Source: Diphasiastrum complanatum
Taxonomy: Eukaryota > Streptophyta > Lycopodiopsida > Lycopodiales > Lycopodiaceae
NCBI GenBank assembly: GCA_029204225.1
Contig: CM055101.1
Location: 44,888,180-44,948,179, forward strand
Direction of reading: 5' to 3'
Length of the DNA stretch: 60,000 bases
Each line of letters starts with the position of its first letter. Position 1 is the stretch's first letter. The notes under the pieces are model-generated. The model saw only the letters and a program-made list of their open reading frames with translations. It was not told the DNA's origin and did no database searches. This document shows, one piece after another, positions 26,993 through 41,131 of the stretch. A program made the translations under genes and the position numbers.

Positions 26993-29900
26993 CCCCTGGC
27001 ACCTTGCTCCTGTGCCACCCCAGCAATGGTGCGCTAGCGCGCACTGCTGCGGCTGCGGCTGCTGCAGCTTTTCCATCATGCTACTGCTCTAATGGCTCGT
27101 TCTAAGCGTTGGGGGAGCAGATCTGATGCAGCAGGCGGAGCAGCGGTGCAGGTCGTTGAGAACCTGCTGACGCTCCTATCCCTAGTGAGGTCTCTGTTGC
27201 ACCTACCACAGACATCGACAATCTTAGTTCCAAACTAGCAGTTGTACCTACAACACCTGATCCCTAGTCTCTCTCTCCTCAACCCAATGAATTTGCTGCT
27301 CTAACAGCCCAAACACCTACCCCAACTCCAAGATGGGAATACGCCCTAAGCTACCTACGGCAGATATCGATCCCCTTGCTCAGCTCCATGAACAGGTCAA
27401 AATACTACAAGCGAAAGTGCAAGAGAAGGACCAGCAAATCATGCACGTTCTCCAATATCGGGATGCCACTGAGGTACCACACATTCAAAACATGGATCGT
27501 ATTTTGGCCGATCTTCAACGCAAGGTCAAAGAGCAGGCTGCTCTCATAGAGGTCCAAGAAGTCGAAGATCAAGATCATCAAGAAGAACGGCACAAGAAAT
27601 TGTAGGCTTATATTCTCAAGGGTCAAGGTGAACATACTCATGTTTCCTTTATATCTGCTACATTCATCGAGAGTGGACTCCGTGAACAAAAAACTCTCAA
27701 CATTCGAGTGCATGGAATCCCCAATACACACAGGATGCAATTGAGGAAGCCAAAAAAATTTTGACGGATATGCTCTAGCACAACGATGCTGGCCTAGAAA
27801 GGCCTGGCACACCAAGAAAGATGCGGAAAAAATTACTTATCCACTTCTCATCATTAACACATCGGAGAGATGCTCTCCGTCGTCGAGCCAAGTTGGTAGA
27901 TTCCTTGTGTTGGGTCAGCTCTTGTTGCAATTCTTGGATCTTTGTTGCAGAACCACCATTAAGTGGAGGAATGGCACTATATTCTGTAAATGTTGTCCGC
28001 AATCAACTGTTTTCCTTCCGTAGGTGAGTAACTTCCGATCTCAATGATTGGACCTCAACTTTGAGTAACTTCAGTTCACAGGCGAGAAAGTTTTCGAAGG
28101 CTTTGGTGGTAGAATAGTCCACTATAGAAAGAAAGGGAGAAGAGGGGCGGATGGGGTATGAGGATCGGAGATGTCTAGGGAAGGGTAGACAATAGGAACG
28201 GAATCAGAGATGGAAAGGGAAGAGGCCCAAGATAGGAACAAGCACGAGCACCTCACAACAGCAGGCACAGCCTGCAGCTTGGCTGCAGGGAACACCTACT
28301 GCTGCACAGCAAGAGGGGGGTGGGGAAGGAAGGAGGGGCAGAGGAGGAGGAGATGGTGGTAGGGAGAGAAAGAAAGAAAGAAAGATTTATTAACGTCTTT
28401 TCCATGCCAAAAGGCGTATAAGACGAACAAGTACATCAGGTAAGTTGGAAACAAGACAGATCAGTGCAGTCAAAGCAAAATAACAAAAACTAACTAAGCA
28501 GAGAGTCATATAGCCAGGATTATATGGTGCGTGGACCATTTACATGTTCAACTGGACATCTCTTCATTTCTCTATCTCAGACTCTATCTCAGAATTCTTC
28601 TCATTAACTACAGGCTTCCGATCTACCAGTCTGATAATACCATCACGATAGATAGAAGATTGACCAAGGCATATGAAGGAAAAGAAACAGGTGCTTCTGG
28701 AGTGTTTGGAGTCAAGGGAATAGCTACAGTAGTTTCACTATTGGCAAGGATAGGATTTGATGGGGAGATAGGAACCGCCACAGCTTGCAACTAGCGTACA
28801 TTCTCAAAAGGTAGAAAGTCGCTCTACACTGATGATGTCAGATTTTCCTATTAACCCATGCATTGAAAGCACTTTTCTCAAGACAACACTTTAAATTCCT
28901 GCAAGGACCCTTCAAGAGACAAATGTACTGTCTACTTCTGAAACAAAAAATGTTGTAGATCCTCAAGGAGTTCAACATGCAGAAGAATCATTGAATTGCC
29001 TTGGAACATCCTCAGATTCTGTGAAACAAGATGCAAACAATGAAATTATGAAAAAAAATTGAAATTTTTTTGGCGATCCAGGATCGCATTTATAATCATA
29101 TCAGCATTGATAATGCCTAAACCATTCATAAACTGGGGGAAAAATTTATCCACTCAAACAAGGCTTTGCAACCCCCCGGGTCTGTTATATTTTGGGAAAT
29201 TTCAAGTAAAATGAAGCTTGAATGCAGCAAAAACAAAGTCCAAACTTGTTAGAGAACCGAAAAGGCTGTCTAAGAGAATCAAGTGACCTGAAATTTCTGG
29301 GAAGCAAAAAAGAAAAATAAATAAATAAATAAATAAAATGTGAATCGCGAATCGGGAATTGTGATTCAGATCGCTGTCCGAATCAGATTCGGGCAGTGCA
29401 TCTTTGATACAATTTTCAAAAACTAGAGGCAAATTTCTTTCTCGTCTCAACCAATGGCAATTAAAAAAATTGTCATCAATCATCCAAGAGAAGATGCACA
29501 TATGATTGGAACGAACATTATCCAATAAACGCAGAGCAGCAAAGGAAGAAATCATTGCTCAGATTCATAATCATTTGTCCTTTCATTCTTTTGGATCTAC
29601 AATCATGAGACAAAATAATCTTTTGTGAAGTATGTAGGTGTACATTTTCCAGATGATTACCTAGAGGATGCAAACCTGATTGTCTTCAAACTACAGTATC
29701 GAGTTAAAAAATTCATCATTTATCAGGACAACTTCAAGATAAGGGAACTCACAGCTATAGGGTAAGGATTCCCAGGCACTTTCACTGCCCATGTCTCCCC
29801 TGCACCAAATGAAGCTAAGCCCTCAGAAGGAATCGTAATGCCAGGAAACATCAGATCAGCACCACCAAGCACATAGCGAGAAACCTCTGCACCTTTAAGA

Positions 29901-32900
29901 ACAAATGCTGGCAATAAAGTAGGTACCTTCCAAAGCGCAAAAACTGCTTACACACAGAGAAAATGTATTGAGCATACTATAAAACTATAAAGCTCTCCCT
30001 AGATGATAAATCAAGCCTTAGTCGTACATCAACTGTTAAACTCACAAAGACTTGCTTGCATTGGGAAACAAACCATGAATAACATTGGTACAGAATTCTA
30101 ATATACATTTTTAGTTTACTATGCGTTCATCATGAGCTATTATCAAAATGTCTTCGTTAAAAGCTGCAAAACAACCACGAATGCATTGATGAGATGAGCA
30201 AAAAAAATTAGAAAATTACTGCTCCAAAAAGAATCAAATATCAAAAATGGTTACACATCACAAATGCAAAAAAGGGGGTGAACATTAGCTACTAATCACA
30301 CAACATAATGGCTTAAAGAGGGCTACAGCTGATGGCTCGACGTCATTTATGAGTTTATGGAGGAGATTGGGTAAGGCCTTGATGAACAACGATATGCACC
30401 ATGTTTTTATCCACATCGATGTAGCTTGTTGATGAGCTAACATTTCCATCATTATATTGTAAACGCTTTGTTGTGGTGCAAGATGTCATAGATATGAGCC
30501 AAATGGCTCACAGAGTGGGACCTTCTCCATGAGCAGATTCATGTAGTTGTTAATTTGCTTCGCTCCCTACGGGCACCCAAGTGTTCAAACATTGATCGAG
30601 AGTCCCATTATGGTTGGGTTCAAGAAATATACAGCCCACTTTAGGCTGCAAGCGTAACTAGAAAACGTGGTCTCTTATGCACATAAAGAAACGCAGCAAA
30701 TTATTAGTGAGGCAACATGAGCAATTGATGTTTTTTACCAACGTCTTGAGGCTTTTGAGAGGCATGTAGCAAGACTGCCATCCAATACACAAGAATCCTG
30801 ATAGTTTCAGGCTTCTTCTTGAAACCATGGCAACACCTGCCAAACGCACTGAGAAGACGTGAGTGACAAGATAAAACCTTCATCATTACATAGTTCTGCA
30901 GTCCATTGTAGATGGACCATCTGCAATTCTTCTAGGGATCTGGTATTATAGACTGTAATTGGTGTTCATTCAATAATGTTAATCGCAATTTGCTTTGTGA
31001 TCATTTTTTGTTGTCTTATTGAGCTTATGTGAGACGTGTGAATCATATTCATTATTGTGAAGCATGCTGCAGGAAGACCGCCACCATAAATTTACCGGTT
31101 CGAACCGGTTCCTAACGGTTCGATGGTTCGAACCGCAGTTCGATGCAACTATGGCAAGTCATGACAAATGTCTCCTGGATTAACTTTTAGCATAATGATT
31201 CTAGAGACAGTGAGGAAGGATCATCACAGGACAAAAATGGTGATCTGTAGATTTAGGGCTTGCCATGTTCAATATTGACGCTAGTAGCTACTACTACTCA
31301 TTGTCATCTAGGCGTTACAAACTCATGACATCTATGTACCCGCCCATGGATCCCTGTTATTTGCCAATTTTTCAATGGCATGAGATGTATCGAACCCTGT
31401 TCATAAGTGTGTTTATGGATGTCAATATCAGCTATTAGGACGTAGCTCATCGTCACTTTTTTCAAAGCTCTACCACTCTTTTTTCTTCTACAATGATGGT
31501 TGTGTTTTTTGGTGCACAACGGCATTCACATCTTAAACCATAAACTCGAATTGTAGTAAGCACAACCTTTTATACATCAAAAAGTGAAAAGAACTAAAAA
31601 AACAACTCCCAGCTCCCACTCTACACAATAAGTTTCAAACATCTAACTTGCCCCAGCCAACGTTTCAACCTAAGTTGCATCAGATGCCATTCCGAACCCT
31701 CGACTTTCCAAAAAACTTGTTCCATTACGCTGCATTCCGGAACTCCAAAACCCTAAAAATTGAACAAGAAATCAATAAGTCAAAGTTTAATTTTTCCTTC
31801 AATTAGTATTGCTAAGATGATGGTTGTGAATCCAAATCAGACAAACCAAATGAGCCCATAGAGAGGCCTCTACGAATCTATATTATACTGACAAAGACCA
31901 AATAACCTAGTAGTGGAAGGTTTATAGAAGTAAATTTCTTTCACAATAGAGGTTGTATTGCATGAGTATCAAAGAACTACAGAACTATGGAATCTATTTG
32001 CTCTACAAAGACCTCAAAAACATCTACAAATGCCATGGTGTCTGATGCTATGTCCCTCGTTATTATGTTACGGTATAAGTATCATGAGCCCTTTAATTTT
32101 TCACATATTCCTTTATCTCCACCAAGTTCTTTACTACTACTACTCCTGTTGTTCCTTTTTATAGTTCTACTCTTGTTGTTGTTCCATATGCTGCTCCTCA
32201 CATTACTACACCGTATCCCTACTTGAACCCAAAGCTATTCCCCTATTGAATATGTTGAGATACACGATAAATGTTGTGTTTTCGTTGTTAAAAGTCATGA
32301 TCACCTTGCTCATGATTGTCGCCAACCTCCTAGTGATGTTGTCTACTTTCATGAGGGTGAGGATGTTGAAAATTCTAGGTATCCAAATTGTTTGGTAAGG
32401 CCTCTGATTCTGATGCTACTAATCCTCCTGTCGGACACCAAGCTTAACTTGTGTATGCTACTTGGGCTAGTAAACCTCGTCCCCACTATATTCAACTACA
32501 CCTGTGCATCACTAGTCATCAATTTTATTAGTTGACACCTGTAGAGCCCTCTCTTTTATGAATGGCTTGCCACATCTTGTCACGAATCTGGGCTATCCTA
32601 ATCTTGCTACTCAACCATTACATGTTGAGGTTGTTAGTCCAAATCTTTTTTCAAGTACTCATATGCTCTCCAAGATTGAGTAATGCATTGGAAATTGTTA
32701 GGAAACCGACTTGATCATACAAGTAACCCAAGACAAGATTCCTATTGTTGTTAGTCATACACATGAGAGAGAACACAAGTGATGAGAAACTCCAACCATG
32801 TCCCATTGCAAATGAGCTAGGCGCACTACATACTTATAGACTTTGGTTTATGCCAAAAAGCAAAAGCAAAAGCAGCCCAAGAGCAACCTTAAAGCAACCT

Positions 32901-34564
32901 AAAAGCAACTACCTAATTGACGTCTGTATATAAGGTAAAGGCACCCAGCACCTATCTATAGCAAAACTTGTGCTCCAAATCAAGCACTACAATCTCGAAC
33001 TTGATTCTAATTGAAGTCTAACTTGAATTTACTAAATATAGGTAAAGGCCCCTAAATGACCACATTAGGAGTAATAATGTGAACATTAACTCTAACATTC
33101 CCCCTTAATGTTACATTGTCAAGAACTATGCATAGCACAAGTATGCATGTGTATCCTCCATGACGGCCATGTAATGAAGATCCTTAACTCTGATGTAGAA
33201 TTTATGATCAATTCTAATCTCAATGTCTTCATTACTCATGTAGAATGTGAAAGATTCAACTAGTATGATCATATTTGCTATATTTCCATATTTGGCATAT
33301 TGAGGCCAACCTTGTTTTTAGACTTAGAGATTGACTTTTCAAAGTTCAAATTTGAATGTTGGGTACTTTGAATCTAGACCCAAAAATAGTAGGGTTAGCA
33401 TTTTGGAGGAAAAGCCAAGTGGCCAAATAGGGCTTGGACCTGCTATAAAAGGAGGAAACTCGTGGAGAGACACATCTTCTCTCTTCTCTATCTCATTTCA
33501 TGCTTATATATGGTTCTCTTGGGTTCTACTATCCATTGGTGCACTATACCTGTGATTGCATGCAATTCTATGTAGAATGACCTATATTTGCTATTTTTAG
33601 TCCACACGTGTGAAATACAATAGCTTGCTGGTTTTGTACGAACAGCAACAGTACATATCATTTGATTCATGTTTGATCAAGTTCTATTAGAGTTTCTCGT
33701 ATCATATTGGTGGTGGATTCTGAAGCTGCGGCCTGCTTGATCCCGATGGATTGTTCGAGTGATGCAACCTTGGACCGCAATATGTTCTTCTCATTGATCA
33801 AAGAGGTAACCGTTCCTTTCAGCTGTGAGATTTTATGCCGCAAAGTCTGGAATTCTGCCTTGATTTGATCGATTTGCCACGAGGAAAAAAGTTCGATTGA
33901 TTTAGAAGGCGTATATGGGATATTTGTTGTAGGCTGTGGTGCCTGGAAGGAAGAGGAGTGAGCAATGGTCGGTGTGGGAAGAATGGGGTCAGAAGACGGA
34001 AGAGGAGCAGAATCGGGAGTAGGAGCAGAATGGACAGAAAATGGTAGAATCGGCGGGCATTCTGCTTGCGTGGCAGGGGGTGGTGACACATCAGCATCAG
34101 CAGGCAGCGAGCCATCAACGAGCGTGGAGAGTGGGCAGTTAGCGAGGGTGGGTGATGAGCCATCAGCGGGGGTGAGTGGTGAGCCATCAGCGAGGGAGAG
34201 TAGGGGTGGGCCAGTCAACGAGGTAGTTAGCGAGGGTGAGCAGCCATCGGCGAGGGAGAGTAGGGGTGGGACAGTCAGCGGGGTAGCTAGAGAGGGTGAG
34301 CAGCCATCAACGAGGGTGGAGCCATCAGCGGGGGAGGAGTAGGCAGTGAGGTAATCATCAGCAAGGGCAGCGAGGGGTAGAGCGAGGGCAGCGAGGGGTA
34401 GAGCGAGGGCAGCGAGGGGTAGAGCTATAGCGACTGTAGCGAGGGGGGCTGGAGAGTCGGCGAGGGGAGGTGGAGGTGGAGAGTCAGCGAGGGGGGGGTT
34501 GAGGTGGCAGTGGCAGCGAGGGTAGGAGAGCGGGAGGGTCTGCGAGCAGTAGTCGAGCGAGGAG

Positions 34565-34606
<42 letters not shown>

Positions 34607-37600
34607 ACACACACTTTTATAAGGGGACGTTTGAGAGAGAGAGAGAGAGAGAAAGAAAGCTTTATTAATGCCTTTTCCATGCCAAAAGGCATATAAGACA
34701 AATAAGTACATATCAAGTATGTGGACCATCTGGGAGCGTATGAAAAACGTCTCCAAAACTGAAAGAAAAGCATATATACTAAATCTAAACACAAATACCA
34801 AAGTTAACTAAACCAATTGGTATGAAGCTAGAAATAGCTATGTATAATGGAAGCAAGCCACAGATCATGTCCTGGAGGTGATGCTGCTACTACTGAAAAA
34901 AGATGCAATACAAGCTACAGTGGGCAGTGAGACTGAAAAATGCTGCCGATGTCGAATGTAAGAGGGTCGTCTCCTCGTGGTAGGACAAAGAGGTCTAGCT
35001 GCTGGGTAATGCTGGGAGGTGCGCTGTCCTTGATCTTTGTGGGAAGTCGTGTCCTCATCCTCGTCATCATCATCTGAATCTGGGACTGGTCGTGAACGTC
35101 GTCTGGAGAAAAAGGAGGTAATCTGAAGTTGTGTCAGGAGCAATCTGACGCCGAGGCTGTAGATCCCGTCATAATAGAAACATCTCTCGATTCATAAGTG
35201 CAACACAGCGTGGATCCTCATAGGTAACAAGTGAACGCAATGTAACTGGTGTATCCCTGAACAAGTAATAGTATCTCCCACGAATCTCATAATAAGCTGG
35301 GCAAAGGAAAATAAAATGCTCCTCAGTCTCTACTGCACCTAGGGAACACTGCGGGCAGATCCTGTCCTCTCGTGGAGTACTTGAAACTGACCAATCTCAA
35401 TCTCAAGCTGGTGTGAAGAGACACGGAGCTGACCCAATATGAATCTGAGACCGTGTGATAATCCAGATTGTAGGTAAAGTGGTAGAAGTGGGGACCCTGA
35501 TACATCTGTCTCCAAAAAATGAAGTTGATAAAAGTCGGGTTTGACACCCAACTGGCCATGCCAGGCTCGCTCAAGGTAAGCTCTATAAATGAATCGTCTG
35601 GTGTAGTCATGGGTACCAGAAGGAAGAGCAGTGATAGAGATACCGAGTGTGCTAAGAAGTCTGGAGGCCTGAGAGAACCAAGCCACATGGTAGCCCTGAC
35701 TGTGAAGACGCTGAGATGAAATGAGAGCAGCCTGAGTATATCTCTGCTCAGAGGACTGGAACGCATTAACGTGCTGAATATATGTGATGAGCTGCAGTAA
35801 GGCATCAAGGTACATAGGCGGAACCGCAAACTCGGCAAGGATGATCTGGTGTGGTACTGAAGGCTTAGCCCGAATCATGTGTGAAAGCATAGTGATCTGT
35901 AATCGCGAGATACTGGCCCAGTCAGATGCAGTGAGGCCCGTACACCATGCAGCTGATGCATATAGCGTTGTAGGAGAAACGATGGTGTCAAAAAGCCGAC
36001 ACTTACTCAAGGCATCTCGAATAAACTTACGGAAGCGAAATCTCTCCATCTAGGCAAGGGAAGCATGGCCTTTCCCAAGTCTACTAGAAGCTGCCTGTCT
36101 CATACTAAATATAGGACCACTAAAAAGTGTGCCCAAGTAAGTGTAGGATGGAACAATCTCTAACGGCCGACTGTCAAAAAGGAGCTCCTGTCTCAACATA
36201 AAGCTCCTGGAAGTGTTGAAGACCATCACTTTGGTCTTCACAATGTTCACCCCTAGGCCCCCATCGGGAACAAAAATCATGAAGACAATCAATCTGTCTC
36301 TGTAACCCCTCTCGAGTAGGTGAAAGTAGAACCACATCATCTGCATAAAGAAGAATAGCGAGAGAGAGAGAGAGAGAGAGAGAGATTTATCATCTAGATT
36401 CTAAATTCTAAACTTAAAGTCAAATTTCAATGTTGAATCAGAAGTCTATGCTCATTGCTCAGTGCTCAGTGCTCATTGCTCACATTTGCTAAAACCTGGG
36501 AGAGAAAGAGAAAGAAAAAAAGTTAATAAACATCTTTTCCATGCCATAAGTATTAAGGGCCAAGGAATTTAATGCAGAATTTTTTTTTTTAAAAGGATCG
36601 AACCAGTTTCCGATTTGAACTAAGAAGCCCAATTCGAATCGGTTTGAATCGGTCGAATCGGTCTGATTTGAATCAGCTGAAAACTATGATCATGCCCTTC
36701 TTATTAGCCATATGATATTAGTCATGTGACTTTTGTGCCCACAATAATTATTTTCGTGCTAGTTCTCTCGTCTTCTCAAGCATTGGCCCATCCCTTATCG
36801 TCAATGGATTGATATTTCCATGGAATTCATCCTTGGCCTTCCTCGTACCCCGACTCAACTGGTGGTGGTTGATAGTTTATAGGCTCACTTTATTCATGTT
36901 CACATCATTATTGCCACAAATTAGTGTGACCCAAGGTTACCGGCCGATTTGAATCAGGCCGGTTCGTTCGTCCAGTTTGAATCGCCCCGACGGTGGTTGA
37001 TAGTTTCTAGGCTCACTTTATTCATGTTCACATCATTATTGCCACAAATTAGTGTGACCAGTCGTCGCCAGACAGGTCCAGTATTTAGTCTAGTGGGATG
37101 GACATCCACTTGAGGAAGCTACTTGGGAGCCTATTGATGTCTTTTATCATACTCCACTACCGGTTGATTAGGCATGTGCTCTTGCTAATATTATCCAGTC
37201 TCAAGATGCTCCTACTCATATTGTGGTTGTAGGTGAAGTTCCTCCTCAAGTATGTTGCTGCTAAGTTCTTCATGCCCACAATGGGGTGCAATGTTTTTCC
37301 GTGGGGGCAGAGTTCCTCATTTTACTCACCTCACCATGCTTTCCTTACATATATACAACTCATTTTATACATATGTTGGCAACGAGCCTTTTTATTTCAT
37401 GTACAAGCCAAAAGGCCACATTTATGTGTGTTCATTTAGGATTGGCCAAGAACCCAACTATTATTATTTGGTATTGGAATATGGGTCCTACTAAAAGGGG
37501 GCACAAAACCTTCCAAGAGGGCGCACTATTTTCCCTCCTACGACCCTAATTATGGATAAGCTTATGCTAAGTGTTTAAATGCTATTGGGTATAAATAGGT

Positions 37601-40600
37601 CCAACAACTGTTGCAATTTCACATATGTTCAACTTCATATGCATGAAACTGTTTAACTTTTGTATTTGTTAAAGCAACTCGAGGTGCGCATTAGTACTAC
37701 ATGTGTTGATTGACTTTTTATTGAAACATATACAATATGCGCCATTTTGGTGCAGTCTTTATTGTGATTATAGACTATGAACAAAGACATGTACTTGCTA
37801 ACTAGTTATAATCGACATCACATCCCTCAGTAGATGTCAAGCTAATGTAGTGTACATTAAACCAACATAGGTTGTTGGTTACATTTTAATTAGCAATGTG
37901 ATCAACTGCAGAGGACGACAAGTCTACGAGAACAAATTGACACCATGCTAGATTTGATAGTTCAATTGTAGTCGTTGTCTTGAGAATGGTCCCAAATCAT
38001 CGCTCTAACATTAATTTGTGCAAAACTCAATTTGTTAGACTTGACTCGAACTTATTTCACAAATTGATTGCACAAAAATTGTTCCATGCCATGTTGCAAC
38101 TACACAGTTCTTTACAATGTGATGTTAGAACTTTTCTCCTTCTTTACAATAAGTTGTTAAACTCTACTTTATAGCATAAGTATGTTAACCCTCAGACATG
38201 GTCATCTCTAGCAAACCTTACAACCAAGAGAGACAATTCTTGTGATGATCATACGAGCATATAAAAGGAAGATTCACCTACATGAGCAAAATTCCTCTCC
38301 AAAGCTTGCGTCTATACATTTATGTACTTCAAGAGAGGTGACCAGAATGTGAGTTAAGTATTTTTGCTTTCACTATAAGAGTCCTAATCACCATGCATGG
38401 CAAACACGACCATCACCTACATTATTGAATAATAGAAAAAGTTTTTAAGATGGTCTCCAACGCTTCAAGCACCCCTCGTTCACCATCTTCTCACAGAACA
38501 TTGGACCACACAAACCTTCTAAAAAATGGCTTGAAAAACATTGACGATAGAGTTTTTGCTAAACTTGGGATTTAAAGATACTATACTATATTGTCCCTAA
38601 GGCACCTCATTCAATCTTGTTTGGACACCTTGACAATATAATTTACATGATGGACCAAAATTCTACAAAATAGTCAATGTATCAGGTCCTCAATCAATCA
38701 CGCAATTGCGACAAAAATATATGAGAATCTCCCATAAAAATTTAATAAAATGATAATCAAGTTTTGACTACTTTCTGCAAAAAAAAAACCTCGACTTGCC
38801 CAAGTAAAACAATGTTGAATTAGTACCATCATCATGGTTTGGCAAAATTCCGAAGTAAACATACACAAGTCCTTATTCATTTCCTAAAAGATAACTAGCG
38901 TATGACTGTACTAGAGACCCTAAAAGAAAGTAAAAAAGTCCTAGGCTCAACTTACTGTATTCAACATTTTTGCATCTATTTCCATGTACGAGATGTGGCA
39001 AGAGAAACTTTCTAGAAAGCTCGAACCTGTCGGATAAATTTCACTACCACGATTATCAACATCAAATAGCATTGGGAGGCCTCCATCAACTATAAAAACA
39101 TGAGCGCGATTTGAAAGCTTTGCTACTGATATTTCGCCCTTCACACAAAAAAGAAACAATCAAACTTGATCAGTCCTTTAAAATCTAGCTCTTATGAAGT
39201 AAAATAGTAGCATCATTAAGTTACATTTGCTCATCTTAGTGTCAATGTCCACAACAAAGCTCACTACCCTCTTTTCCAAAATTTATATAAATTCCTAAAT
39301 AATAAGTTACATTGCACATCTTGTTTCAAAACTTTGTAGTAAATAGTTGCCTGAAATGCAACTAGTGGCAGTTAAGCAAAAATATTTGTAAAACAAAAAA
39401 TAATTATAACTCACATTTTTGGGAAAAAAACTACACTACTCTGATGGGTATTGAGACTTTATATACATAATAATTCAAAAAAGGGAGACAAAAAACACCT
39501 CATGAGCTCCAAGGGCAAAGAGTCTTAGCATGAAATCTTCGATGTGTGCAGCTCCAGAATGTCACATGAGTCTTAACATCACATTACACACCATGCGTAC
39601 CTAGATCCCTTCCTTGGCCAACTACATTATCACATGATGGCTAGCTCATGTGCCTCTCCAAACTGCAGTAAGTGCTAACCATATGAAGTAGTAGGTCCCA
39701 AACTATCCGCGGAGGTCCTGGTAACCCCAAGCATATCACTGTCGAGGGCACAAACACGCAGCTGATCAGTGGTGTCAAAGAACTTTGTCTGTCTCGAAGA
39801 TGTCCGAGCATTAAAATCCCATGTGAGGAGAATATGCCCCCGCTCTGAGAATCTGATAATATCTGGTGAGAGGTCCTGATATGGAGATCCAATACCCTAA
39901 GCAAAGGACGAGGACTCTGGTGGAAAATAACATGCTGCACTAAAAAGATCTCTATCCAAACCAATATCCTAACCCACGACGAGTCCATAAGTAGCGGGCC
40001 TGCTCGTCATGTCGGATGAACGAATGGAGAGTCTCTCTGTATAGGCAGGTGACCCAACCTGAACCTCGAAGTCTCTTGCCAAAATACTGAGTCCCATCTA
40101 TATCCAGGAAAAGAGGGAAATCCTCACGCCGGGCTCTCGTGTGTCTCCATGAAGAATAATACATCTCTGCCTATAATAAAATCAGCAAGGTCCCCTGCCG
40201 TAGAAGATGAGTGTATGCCAGCACAATTCCACACTCCAATTCGAAGGTGGTGTGGATGGGGCCCCAGGGTGCTCCCAACTCCGGGCACCCCAAATCCCTA
40301 GCACTGGGATCTGCTAGGAGCGCTATCAAGAAAGCACACTGCCAAACTCACGGGCTGCCTGAAAGGCCTTACGCCTCTCCTCTACTTGGATATATGTGAG
40401 GTCGTAATCCATATAGATAGTGGTGCCACGTAGCTTAGCTCTGCACCGCAAAGCATCTCGGCGACTCTCTAGGGAAGTGAAACGGATAATGAGTGTAGCC
40501 GCATCTCTGGTGGTCCTCCAAGCTGTATCTAGCCCGTCTGTCTCATGTCCTAGAGTAGTCTCGAGAAATCTCGTAGCTTCGGCAATGGCATCTTGTGTGT

Positions 40601-41100
40601 TCGGTATCCCACGAACCCGGATGTCATGGGCCTTTTGCTCCCTTGACCGCTCTTCCAAAATGGTGGCTGAGATAATTAAGGAAATGGGGGCGCTAGGCTT
40701 GGTGCCTTTCTTCGGGACTGCTGCCCATGAATCTTTATGCTGCTCAATTTTACTCTCAAGCTCCTGTATCATGGTGGTGGTCGATTCCGAGGCTACAACC
40801 TGCTTAATGTTGATCGCCTTCTCCAATGAAGCAACTTTGGACTGTAGCATGTTCTTCTCCTTTAGTAAAGAGACCGTTACCTCTTTTAGCTGTGAAAGTT
40901 TTTGCTTTAAGAACTGGAAATTTGCTCACATTTGGTCAGCTTCCCAAGAGGAAAAGAATTCAGTTGTAGGGAGCAGGATGAGGTGGCAGCAGTGAGGGAT
41001 GGGGAGTAGGTGGTAGCGAGGGGGGGGAGTGGGGTAGGGGACCGAGGGGGTAGGGGGTCCTGCGAGCAGCAGCCCGGGAGAGAGGGGGCGCCATAGATGG

Positions 41101-41131
<31 letters not shown>

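Larger units (their letters stand above)
19297..29752 (-). other. EIF2D intron 3
   Basis: 10456 bp, GTGAGT to CAATGCAG. Two thirds is retroelement: LINE pieces (19997-20640, 26443-28525), a copia fragment (20944-22249) and a copia element (22250-26442). From 20640 to 20940 and from 28530 to 29750 I find no supported gene. One plus-strand frame at about 28900-29060 looks coding-like but matches nothing I know. Confidence 0.85.
29944..39026 (-). other. EIF2D intron 2
   Basis: 9083 bp, GTTCGA to GTAAGCAG. Contains an LTR (32696-33097), LINE copies (33672-36560) and a decayed gypsy integrase stretch (36781-37160). The intervals 30000-32690 and 37550-38930 are AT-rich without a supported gene. 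A CTATAAAAGGAGG box at about 33434 looks like an LTR or gene TATA box but has no gene behind it. Confidence 0.85.

Noticed and set aside
28531-28794. 87-codon plus-strand frame
   Set aside because: No recognisable domain and no support from neighbours; the sequence borders LINE fragments.
31080-31160. Possible third copy of the MITE (ends GCAACTATG)
   Set aside because: Only one end is present; no matching CATAGTTGC end or 8-bp duplication was found.
32250-32330. Possible zinc knuckle (CCVFVVKSHDHLAHDC)
   Set aside because: Spacing does not fit C-x2-C-x4-H-x4-C and no Gag text surrounds it.
37233-37549. Three overlapping plus-strand frames
   Set aside because: Mutually overlapping in different frames, no conserved motif; follow a gypsy integrase scrap and are probably decayed sequence.
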